The position numbers were made by a program, and so were the translations under genes. From Actinomycetota bacterium (GTDB lineage: Bacteria > Actinomycetota > Acidimicrobiia > Acidimicrobiales > Ilumatobacteraceae): 39,496 bases of DNA. This document shows positions 23,967 through 31,150 of this stretch, one piece after another; positions within the stretch are counted from its first letter, which is position 1; each line of letters begins with the position of its first letter. The stretch covers positions 1 to 39,496 of the forward strand of contig SXKB01000333.1 in the NCBI GenBank assembly GCA_005778215.1, given 5' to 3'. The notes under the pieces are model-generated. The model did no database searches. It was given only the letters and a program-made list of their open reading frames with translations, and was not told where the DNA came from.

Positions 23967-25109
23967 GTGATCACCCGCGACGACGCACTCGCGCTCGATG
24001 CCGCCGATCCGCTGGCCTCGTTCCGCGATCGCTTCCACATCCCGAACCCGTCGGTCGTGTACCTCGACGGCAACTCGCTGGGCATGCCCCCGAAGCGCAC
24101 GCTCGAGCGCATCAGCGAGATCTACCACCACGACTGGGCCACCGATCTGATCCGTTCGTGGGACCACTGGGTCGACATGCCGCAGCGCGTGGGCGACGTG
24201 CTCGCGCCGCTCATCGGCGCGCATCCAGGTGAAGTGGTGGTGCACGACACCACCACGCTGAACGTGTACCAACTCGTCCACGGTGCCATCGGCCTCAACC
24301 CGGGCCGCACGGTCATCGCGATCAGCGAGCACGACTTCCCCACCGACCGCTACGTGGTCGACGGCATCGCCGAGGCGCTCGGCTACACCGTGCGGCACGG
24401 CTTCGACCGGCTCGACGACGTGGCGGTGGTGGTGCGCAGTGTCATCGACTACCGCACGGCCGAACTCGTCGACGTGAAGGCCGAGACCGCTCGAGCCCAC
24501 GCGGCGGGTGCGTTGGTGGTGTGGGACCTGTCGCACGCGGTGGGTGCCATCGAGATCGACCTGCACGACTGCGGCGCGCAACTCGCCATCGGCTGCAGCT
24601 ACAAGTTCCTGAACGGCGGCCCGGGCGCGCCGGCATGGACGTACGTGGCGAAGGAGTTGCAGGCGTCGATCCGTCAGCCGATCTGGGGCTGGTTCGCCAC
24701 CGAGGATCAGTTCGCGATGGGGCCGGAGTTCCGGCCGCGTGCCGACATCGCCCGCATGCTGCTGGGTACCCCCACGATCATGGCCCTGGCAGCAGCGGAG
24801 GTGGGCATCGCCCTGTCGGCCGAGGCCGGCATGCGGGCCATCCACACCAAGGGCAGCGCGCTCACCGGGTTCGCCATCGACCTGTGCGATCAGCTCGGCC
24901 TCGCCACGCCCACGCCGCGCGATCCCGCTCGGCGCGGCAATCACGTGGCCATCGAGCACCCGCAGGCGAAGGCCGTGGTCAAGGAGCTCGCGGCGAGCGA
25001 CATCCTGTTCGACTTCCGCGAGCCGAACATCATCCGCGCCGGCTGCAGCCCGCTCACCACCCGCTTCGTCGACGTGTACGACGGCCTCGCCGCCCTCCCC
25101 CGGCCCTGA
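23967..25109 (+). CDS. kynU: Kynureninase
   Basis: 380 residues. PLP enzyme splitting kynurenine into anthranilate and alanine in tryptophan degradation. The opening VVYLDGNSLGMPPKRT is the kynureninase signature; VVWDLSHAVGAIEIDLHDCG has the cofactor-binding Asp; the PLP-binding lysine is Lys213 in GCSYKFLNGGPGAPAW; WGWFATEDQFAMGPEFRP lines the substrate site; the C-terminal FDFREPNIIRAGCSPLTTRF is typical. Slightly shorter than many homologues (about 400-420). GTG 23967 follows TAGAGT by 6 nt. Tryptophan dioxygenase and formamidase are not in the window. Convergent with the acetoacetyl-CoA synthetase gene. Confidence 0.92.
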   Translation: MITRDDALALDAADPLASFRDRFHIPNPSVVYLDGNSLGMPPKRTLERISEIYHHDWATDLIRSWDHWVDMPQRVGDVLAPLIGAHPGEVVVHDTTTLNVYQLVHGAIGLNPGRTVIAISEHDFPTDRYVVDGIAEALGYTVRHGFDRLDDVAVVVRSVIDYRTAELVDVKAETARAHAAGALVVWDLSHAVGAIEIDLHDCGAQLAIGCSYKFLNGGPGAPAWTYVAKELQASIRQPIWGWFATEDQFAMGPEFRPRADIARMLLGTPTIMALAAAEVGIALSAEAGMRAIHTKGSALTGFAIDLCDQLGLATPTPRDPARRGNHVAIEHPQAKAVVKELAASDILFDFREPNIIRAGCSPLTTRFVDVYDGLAALPRP

Positions 25110-25127
25110 CGCCGGCTCGCCGGTCAG
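25106..25127. terminator. Hairpin spanning both stop codons of convergent genes
   Basis: CTGAC (25106-25110) pairs with GTCAG (25123-25127), and CGGC/GCCG inside extends the stem with a two-base bulge. Both the kynU TGA and the synthetase stop lie in it. No T tract. Possible bidirectional terminator. Confidence 0.4.
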
Positions 25128-27100
25128 GACTGGAGTTCGGGGCGATCGCGGTACTGGTCGAGAGCTTCGGGGTTGGCAAGGGCTTCGGTGTTGCGCACTG
25201 GGCGACCGTTCACCACGTCGGCCACGGCGAGCTCGCTGATCTTGTTGCTGCGGGTGCGCGGCACGTCGGTGACCTGGGCGATGCGCGCCGGCACGTGCCG
25301 CGGTGACGCGTTCACCCGCAGCCGCTGCCGGATGGCAGCCTGCAGCTCGTCGGTGAGGGTGGCGCCCTCGGCCAGCTTCACGAACAGCACGATGCGTGTG
25401 TCGTCGTCGAACTCCTGCCCCACCGCCACGGCCTCGACCACCTCGGGCAACTGCTCGACCTGCGCGTAGATCTCGGCGGTGCCGATGCGCACGCCGCCCG
25501 CGTTCAACGTGGCGTCGCTGCGACCGTGGATGATCCACCCGCCGCGCTCGGTGCGCGAGGCGAAGTCGCCGTGCGCCCACACGCCGGAGAACCGGTCGAA
25601 GTACGCGCCGTGGAACTTGCTGCCGTCGGTGTCGCCCCAGAAGCCGACAGGCACGCTGGGGAACGCGCCACGGCACACGAGTTCGCCCTTCGCGTCGGGC
25701 TCGTCGATCGGCTCGCCATCGGCGGTGTACACGGCCATGTCCATGCCGAGCATCGGTCCCTGGATCTCGCCGGCGTACACGGGCAGCGTCGGATCACCGC
25801 CCACGAAACAGCCGCACAGGTCGGTGCCACCGCTGATGGAGGCGAGGTGCACGTCGGGGGCGACGGCGTCGTACACGTAGGCGAAACCTTCGTCGCTGAG
25901 CGGCGAACCCGTGCTGCAGATGGTGCGCAGTGCGGACAGGTCGTGCGTGTCGCGCGGCCGCACGCCGGCCTTCAGCAGCGAGTCGACGTACTTCGCCGAC
26001 ACGCCAAGCATCGTGAGCCGCTCCTGCTGTGCGACGTCGAACAGGATGGACGGCGACGGGTGGAACGGGTTGCCGTCGAACAGCACGATGGTGGCACCGG
26101 TGCCCAGGATGCCGACGAGCCAGTTCCACATCATCCACCCGCACGTCGTGAAGTAGAGGCAGCGGTCGCCGACGTGGATGTCGGTGTGCAGTTGGTGTTC
26201 CTTGGCGTGCATCAGCAGTACGCCGAGCGACCGGTGGGTGATGCACTTCGGCTTCCCGGTGGTACCCGACGAGTAGAGGATGTAGAGCGGGTGGTCGGCC
26301 GGCATGCGCAGGAACTCCAGCGGCACACCACGGCTGGGCTCGAGATAGTCGTTCCAGCCGACGGCGTTGGGGATGCCGGTGAGGCGCGGCTGCGACGACA
26401 GCACGCCCACCACCACGGTGCGGCGCACCGACGGCAGTTGCGCCACGGCATCGGCGATGCGGTCGAGGCAGCTGAACTCCTTGCCGCCGTAGCGGTAGCC
26501 GTCGGCGGCCACCAGCACGGTGGGCTGGGTCTGGCCGAAGCGGTCGACCACGCCGGCCACACCGAAGTCGCTGGAGGTGGAGGTGAACGTGGCGCCGATG
26601 GCGTTGGCGGCGAGGAACGTGATGACCGTCTCGGCCACGTGCGGCATGTAGGCCGCGACGCGATCGCCGGGCTGCACACCGTCGGCCGCAAGGGCGGCGG
26701 CGAGCGCCGCGACCTCGGCGCGCAGTTGCGTCCACGTGTAGCTGCGATGGTCGCCCGCCTCCGTGATGGCCACGATGGCCTCGTCGCCGGCACCCACCCG
26801 CAACTGCAGCAGGTTCTCGGCCACGCTCACCGACGCATGCGGGAAGAAGCGCCCGTCACGGACCCCCTCGCCGGGCTCGAACACCACGTCGCCCGGGTCG
26901 CCGACGATGCCCGTGAAGTCCCACACCCGACGCCAGAACTCGTCGGGGTGACGCACGGAGAACTCGTGAAGTCGCGCGGCATCCACCACTTCCGGGTGAT
27001 CGGCCGCGACCTCGGTGCGGAACTGGTGCATGCGCGTGCGCGCCACCTGTTCGGCCGACGGTGTCCACAACGGCTTCGATGCCACTTCTTCCCCCTTCAC
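25124..27100 (-). CDS. Acetoacetyl-CoA synthetase
   Basis: 658 residues, family-typical. Activates acetoacetate to acetoacetyl-CoA with ATP. Features: N-terminal PLWTPSAEQVARTRMHQF (typical of this subfamily), P-loop-like YSSGTTGKPKCI (about 272-283), TTCGWMMWNWLVG, ISGGTDLCGCFVGG, adenylate-binding WAHGDFASR and the C-terminal NKISELAVADV with the catalytic lysine. GTG 27100 overlaps the stop of the lyase gene by 4 bp (GTGA); an alternative GTG 27085 has AAGGGGGAAGAA before it. Coupled to the HMG-CoA lyase-like gene, it would recycle the acetoacetate that enzyme releases. Confidence 0.93.
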   Translation of the reverse strand: MKGEEVASKPLWTPSAEQVARTRMHQFRTEVAADHPEVVDAARLHEFSVRHPDEFWRRVWDFTGIVGDPGDVVFEPGEGVRDGRFFPHASVSVAENLLQLRVGAGDEAIVAITEAGDHRSYTWTQLRAEVAALAAALAADGVQPGDRVAAYMPHVAETVITFLAANAIGATFTSTSSDFGVAGVVDRFGQTQPTVLVAADGYRYGGKEFSCLDRIADAVAQLPSVRRTVVVGVLSSQPRLTGIPNAVGWNDYLEPSRGVPLEFLRMPADHPLYILYSSGTTGKPKCITHRSLGVLLMHAKEHQLHTDIHVGDRCLYFTTCGWMMWNWLVGILGTGATIVLFDGNPFHPSPSILFDVAQQERLTMLGVSAKYVDSLLKAGVRPRDTHDLSALRTICSTGSPLSDEGFAYVYDAVAPDVHLASISGGTDLCGCFVGGDPTLPVYAGEIQGPMLGMDMAVYTADGEPIDEPDAKGELVCRGAFPSVPVGFWGDTDGSKFHGAYFDRFSGVWAHGDFASRTERGGWIIHGRSDATLNAGGVRIGTAEIYAQVEQLPEVVEAVAVGQEFDDDTRIVLFVKLAEGATLTDELQAAIRQRLRVNASPRHVPARIAQVTDVPRTRSNKISELAVADVVNGRPVRNTEALANPEALDQYRDRPELQS

Positions 27101-28008
27101 GACCGCCGGGTGCGCGGCCCCGCGTGCGCCACGCGGCTCGGTACAGGGTGGCCGATGAAGCCCTCCACCAGCAACGCCGCGTCGATCAGCGCCTCCACAC
27201 CCAGGCCGGTGCTGATGCCCAGGTCGTCGCAGAGCGCCACCACTTCCTCGGTGGCCACGTTGCCGGCAGCACCGGCAGCGAACGGTGAGCCGCCCAGCCC
27301 GCCCACCGACGTGTCGAAACGACGCACCCCAGCCAGCAGCCCGGCGTACACGTTCACCAGTCCGGTGCCGCGGGTCTCGTGCAGGTGCAGGCCCAGGTCG
27401 GTGCCCAGCACGTCGAACACGTCGCGCAGACGCCGAGGCGTGGCCATGCCGGTGGTGTCGGCGAGTGTGATGGCAGTGGCGCCCTCAGCTCGGAGTCGCT
27501 CCGCCAACAGTGCGAGGTCGGCGGGCTGCACGTCGCCCTCGTAGGGGGAGCCGAACGCGCACGACACCACCGCGTCCACCGGCACGCCCGCAGCAGCAGC
27601 CAGCGCCGCCATGGCGCCGATCTGCTCCACCGACTCGTCGATGGTCATCTTCACGTTGCGCTGGTTGTAGGTGGCCGACGCGCTGATGGTGACGGTGAGC
27701 TCGTCGATGCCGGCTGCCAACGCCATCTCGGCGCCGCGCACGTTGGGCACCAGCGCCGTGCGCACCACACCCTCGGGCCGGCCCACCGCGGCCACCACGT
27801 CGGCGGCGCCGGCCATCGACGGCACGGCGGTGGGGCTGACGAACGCGGCCACCTCCAGGTGCGTGACGCCGGCAGTGAGCAGCGCGTCGATGAGGTCGAC
27901 GCGCTGGTCGACCGTGAGCGGCGACTCGGCCTGCAGGCCATCGCGCGCGCCCACCTCGCGGATGGTGATGCGGTCGGGCAGTGCGGGCACGGCACGCACG
28001 CTAGTCAT
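27097..28008 (-). CDS. Hydroxymethylglutaryl-CoA lyase-like protein (Ser in place of catalytic Cys)
   Basis: 303 residues, TIM-barrel lyase that splits HMG-CoA into acetyl-CoA and acetoacetate, last step of leucine breakdown. Seen: IREVGARDGLQ with the catalytic Arg and Asp, FVSPTAVPSMAG, ADTTGMATP, and HLHETRGTGL with the metal-binding His pair. The signature loop, normally GGLGGCPYA with a catalytic Cys, reads GGLGGSPFAAGAAGNVATEE, so Cys is Ser. Activity may be lower or the reaction different. ATG 28008 begins MTSVRAVPALPD; the coupling with acetoacetyl-CoA synthetase (4-bp overlap) supports the pathway role. Divergent from the SDR gene, 28 bp between starts. Confidence 0.85.
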   Translation of the reverse strand: MTSVRAVPALPDRITIREVGARDGLQAESPLTVDQRVDLIDALLTAGVTHLEVAAFVSPTAVPSMAGAADVVAAVGRPEGVVRTALVPNVRGAEMALAAGIDELTVTISASATYNQRNVKMTIDESVEQIGAMAALAAAAGVPVDAVVSCAFGSPYEGDVQPADLALLAERLRAEGATAITLADTTGMATPRRLRDVFDVLGTDLGLHLHETRGTGLVNVYAGLLAGVRRFDTSVGGLGGSPFAAGAAGNVATEEVVALCDDLGISTGLGVEALIDAALLVEGFIGHPVPSRVAHAGPRTRRS

Positions 28009-28023
28009 GCCGATGCAGCCGGT

Positions 28024-28029
28024 TACCGT
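28024..28029 (+). promoter_or_regulatory. Leaderless-type -10 box for the SDR gene
   Basis: TACCGT is followed by GCACGGC (7 nt) and ATG 28037. On the minus strand the same TA starts TAACCG, 11 nt from the lyase ATG. Confidence 0.5.
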
Positions 28030-28036
28030 GCACGGC

Positions 28037-28780
28037 ATGGATCTGGGACTTCGTGGACGCAGGGCGCTGGTCACCGGCGCATCGAGTGGCTTGGGCCTCG
28101 GCACGGCGCGGGCGCTGGCTGCGGCCGGTGCGCAGGTGGTGCTGGTGGCGCGGTCACAGGAACGCCTCGACGCCGCGGCCGCCGCGGTGGAGGGCGACGT
28201 GCACACCCTGGTGGCCGACGTCAGCGACACCGATCACGTGGCCGACATGGTGGCCACCGCGAACGAGTTGCTCGGTGGCATCGACATCCTCGTCGCGAAC
28301 GCAGGAGGTCCGCCGGCCGGCACGTTCTCGTCGACCGACCTCGATGCCTATCTGCCGGCGCTGCACCTCAACCTGTTGTCCACCGTGGCGATGTGCAAAG
28401 CCACGGTGCCGGCGATGTGCGAGCGCGGCTGGGGCCGCGTGGTGGCCATCACCTCGGTGTCGGTGCGACAGCCGATCCCACACCTCATCCTGTCGAACAC
28501 CGCTCGCGCCGGGCTGACGGGCTTCCTGAAGACACTCGCACTGGAGGTGGCGCCGAACGGCGTGACGGTGAACTCCGTGCAGCCCGGGCTGCATCGCACC
28601 GATCGCCTCGTCGGGCTGTACGACGACCCCGACGCAGTGGCGCAGGGCATCCCGGCGAAGAAGCTCGGCGACCCCGACGACTTCGGCCGCATCACCGCGT
28701 TCCTGTGCAGCGACTCGGCGCAGTTCATCACGGGCGCCGCCATCCCCGTGGATGGCGGCGCATATGCAGGGCTGCAGTAG
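28037..28780 (+). CDS. SDR family oxidoreductase with altered catalytic motif
   Basis: 247 residues. Rossmann-fold NAD(P)-dependent short-chain dehydrogenase. Cofactor motif TGASSGLGLGTA (about 14-25), NAG motif ILVANAGGPP, catalytic-Ser segment VVAITSVSVRQP, and the C-terminal PVDGGAYAGLQ typical of FabG-like members. Where YxxxK is expected the sequence reads HLILSNTARAGLTGF, so Tyr and Lys appear replaced by Ser and Arg (SNTAR). I recall an actinobacterial subfamily with this pattern; its reaction is uncertain. TACCGT lies 7 nt before ATG 28037. Divergent from the HMG-CoA lyase-like gene. Confidence 0.88.
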   Translation: MDLGLRGRRALVTGASSGLGLGTARALAAAGAQVVLVARSQERLDAAAAAVEGDVHTLVADVSDTDHVADMVATANELLGGIDILVANAGGPPAGTFSSTDLDAYLPALHLNLLSTVAMCKATVPAMCERGWGRVVAITSVSVRQPIPHLILSNTARAGLTGFLKTLALEVAPNGVTVNSVQPGLHRTDRLVGLYDDPDAVAQGIPAKKLGDPDDFGRITAFLCSDSAQFITGAAIPVDGGAYAGLQ

Positions 28781-28807
28781 CAGACCCGTGGGGCCGAGCC
28801 GGACGGC

Positions 28808-30427
28808 TCAGCTCGCGATGTACACCGTGAGCAGTGCGTTGTCGATGGCCTGCAGATCGCTCTCCTCCACCGCCGCCGCGGCGATGATCACCAACGTGCC
28901 GGAGTACGTGTCGATGAACGCGCCGTACACGGCGATGGTGTCCGTGCCGCCGCAGTTCTCGAACACGTCGAACTTGCCGCTCATGTAGTCGGTCGCGTAG
29001 TCGTTCCGCGAGGCGAAGGTGCACGACTCCGGGGCGATCGCATCGAGGGTGCCGTCGATGTCGGCCTCGGTGTAGCCCGGTGCGAGCGCCACCATGATGC
29101 CCGGCACGTCCCACGTCTGGTTGAAGCCAGCCAGATCGGGCGACGCCGTGACAGCGGGCCAGGTCTCCGCATCGACCGTCACGCCGCTGCCGTCGACGTC
29201 GGTCCAGTTGCTGGGAACGTCCACCCACACGGTGCCCGAGTCGTCGGAGACCGACATGTAGCTGAACTCCTCACCACCGCTGGTCGGGTCGTCGCCGCCG
29301 GTGACCTCGTTCGCGATGGACGCCTCGAGCTCCAGCGGACGGTCGGGGTTGTTCAGTTCGCCGGACAGGATCTCGTTGGTGTCGAACCGCATCACGCGGA
29401 TGGAGATCGCTCGTTCGCTGCCCTGTGTGCGCAGCACGTCGCAGTAGCCCGCCTTGGTGGCGTAGCCGTCGCGCTCGAGGTCGGCAGGGGTGACGATCTG
29501 GCGACCGCCGAGGTCGGTGACGATGTCACCGGGCTTGATGTTCAGATCACTCGCCGGGCTGCCGGCGCGAACACCACTGACCCACAGACCGGCGAGGCCG
29601 CTGTCGGGGTCGTAGAACGCGCGGCCGTTGATGCCCACGCTGTCCTGATCACTCCCGGTCTTCAGCACGTCGATGATCGGGATCGCCAGCTCGGCGGGAA
29701 TGGAGTAGAAGTGCTCCACGCCCGTGCCGCCGATGTCGCCGCCGGCGTAGTTGACGCCGACCACGTGGCCGGTCTCGTCGACGAGCGGGCCACCGGAGTT
29801 GCCGGGTTCCTGCCGCGCGTCGTGTTCGAGGGTGTAGTCGAGCGATGCCCAACCGGTCTCACCGTTCGCCTCCGCCTTGCTGACCGAACCTCGGGTGAGG
29901 GTGTACTCGGGGTCACCGAGCGGGAAGCCCGCCACCCACACGTCGAGCCCGGGGTCGGTCTCGCCCTCGTACCAGTCGAGGTACGAGTAGCCCTCGCCGT
30001 CGAGGTCGATGACGGCGAGGTCGTTGCACTCGGACACGCCGAGAATGCGGGCGTTCACCGGCCGCTCCACGCCGTCGAGATACACCTCGAGGCTGCCGGC
30101 GCCCTCGACGACGTGCTGGTTGGTGACCACCAGGCCGTCGGGCGAGATGATGAAGCCACTGCCCGACCAGTCGGCGGCCTGCGTGCCTTCGGAGATGTCG
30201 CGGAAACTGCCGCTGGCGACGATGCGCACGGTGGCGTGCACCACCTCGGCCTTGTCGTTCACACTTCCTGCGTCGCCACCACCCGACGTCACATCCACCG
30301 ATGTCTCGCTCCCACCCGCCACGGTGGTCGTGCCGAGATTGTCGCTCGGCGAGCTGGTGCTGCCGCATGCAGCGAGCACCACCATCACCGCAGCTCCAGC
30401 CACACACCTGTACAGAAGCGCCTTCAT
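28808..30427 (-). CDS. Lipoprotein S1C serine protease with PDZ domain
   Basis: 539 residues. Lipoprotein signal with lipobox LAAC (Cys21), a Ser/Thr/Gly-rich linker, a trypsin-like domain (about 60-250) with triad His105 (TNQHVVEG), Asp136 (SECNDLAVIDL) and Ser211 (EPGNSGGPL), then a PDZ domain (about 270-365, with DLNIKPGDIVTDLGG). The C-terminal 170 residues form a separate domain (VWVDVPSNWTDVDG) with a Cys pair that I do not recognise beyond a loose likeness to LpqN/PsbP-type folds. HtrA-type surface quality-control protease is the likely role. GGGAGG lies 7 nt before ATG 30427, so this gene has a leader. Confidence 0.9.
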   Translation of the reverse strand: MKALLYRCVAGAAVMVVLAACGSTSSPSDNLGTTTVAGGSETSVDVTSGGGDAGSVNDKAEVVHATVRIVASGSFRDISEGTQAADWSGSGFIISPDGLVVTNQHVVEGAGSLEVYLDGVERPVNARILGVSECNDLAVIDLDGEGYSYLDWYEGETDPGLDVWVAGFPLGDPEYTLTRGSVSKAEANGETGWASLDYTLEHDARQEPGNSGGPLVDETGHVVGVNYAGGDIGGTGVEHFYSIPAELAIPIIDVLKTGSDQDSVGINGRAFYDPDSGLAGLWVSGVRAGSPASDLNIKPGDIVTDLGGRQIVTPADLERDGYATKAGYCDVLRTQGSERAISIRVMRFDTNEILSGELNNPDRPLELEASIANEVTGGDDPTSGGEEFSYMSVSDDSGTVWVDVPSNWTDVDGSGVTVDAETWPAVTASPDLAGFNQTWDVPGIMVALAPGYTEADIDGTLDAIAPESCTFASRNDYATDYMSGKFDVFENCGGTDTIAVYGAFIDTYSGTLVIIAAAAVEESDLQAIDNALLTVYIAS

Positions 30428-30442
30428 CGAAGTACCTCCCAG

Positions 30443-30493
30443 CTGACGGAATGCTGTGGTTCGATCGTCCGGCGCGCAAGGTCCTTCCGTCAG
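30443..30493. repeat. Separated inverted repeat upstream of the S1C protease gene
   Basis: CTGACGGAA (30443-30451) and TTCCGTCAG (30485-30493) are perfect 9-bp arms with 33 bp between. They lie between the TetR stop and the protease start, in the protease leader or promoter. Confidence 0.4.
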
Positions 30494-30502
30494 GGCCGAT
30501 GG

Positions 30503-31150
30503 TCACAACTGCGATGTCAGGGGCAAGAACCGAGCCGATGATCGGTTCAAACGCAGGGCGGAGTCGTCGACCGCTCGCAGTGCCGCGAGCGCCATGTCGG
30601 TGAGCAGCGGCTGCAACGTGCGCCGCGACGCCGTGCCCACGTACGGGGTGGAGTTGATGAGACCGATCGCTGCCTGCACGGCGGCCACCAGCTTCGGGCG
30701 GCGCACGTTCGGGTGGAGGCGCCGCATCACGCCCACCCACACGTCGACGTACTGCCGCTGCAGCAGTCGTACGCGGTGCGCCTGCTCGGTGTCGAGGTGG
30801 CGGAGTTCGCGGGCGTGCACCACGATGAGGTCGGGGTGGTCGAGCGCGAACACGACCTGTTCGCGCACCAACGCCTGCAGCGCAGCCGACGGGTCAGCGG
30901 CGGCGGACACGCATTCTCGGCCCTGTGCGAGCAGTCGTTCGCTCACATCGCCGAGCATTGCGGCCAGCACGGCGCGCTTGCCCTTGAAGTGCCAGTACAC
31001 CGCGGGACCACTCACCCCGGCCGCGGTGCCGATGTCGTCGATGCTGGTGGCGCCGTAGCCCCGCTCGGCGAACAGGCGGGCCGCCACCTCCACGATCATC
31101 TCGGCGCGCGAAGCACCACCGGCCTGGTCACCAGCTGCCGGAGCTGCCAC
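30503..31150 (-). CDS. TetR family transcriptional regulator
   Basis: 215 residues from GTG 31150. The N-terminal DNA-binding domain shows MIVEVAARLFAERGYGATSI, DDIGTAAGVSGPAVYWHFKG, the standard TetR helix-turn-helix. The C-terminal helical domain (RELRHLDTEQAHRVRLLQRQ, Y) resembles TetR_C_33 regulators of fatty-acid or acyl-CoA metabolism. GTG 31150 has GGAGGT at 31163-31158 with 7 nt spacing, placed inside the glycine-rich 3' end of the DUF2207 gene, which overlaps by 23 bp; ATG 31099 is a shorter alternative. A candidate target is the palindrome before the acyl-CoA dehydrogenase gene at 32926. Confidence 0.87.
   Translation of the reverse strand: MAAPAAGDQAGGASRAEMIVEVAARLFAERGYGATSIDDIGTAAGVSGPAVYWHFKGKRAVLAAMLGDVSERLLAQGRECVSAAADPSAALQALVREQVVFALDHPDLIVVHARELRHLDTEQAHRVRLLQRQYVDVWVGVMRRLHPNVRRPKLVAAVQAAIGLINSTPYVGTASRRTLQPLLTDMALAALRAVDDSALRLNRSSARFLPLTSQL

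Noticed and set aside
28796-28809. GAGCC-GGAC-GGCTC hairpin at the SDR/protease convergence as terminator
   Set aside because: Only a 5-bp stem in GC-rich DNA and no T tract; too weak to call.
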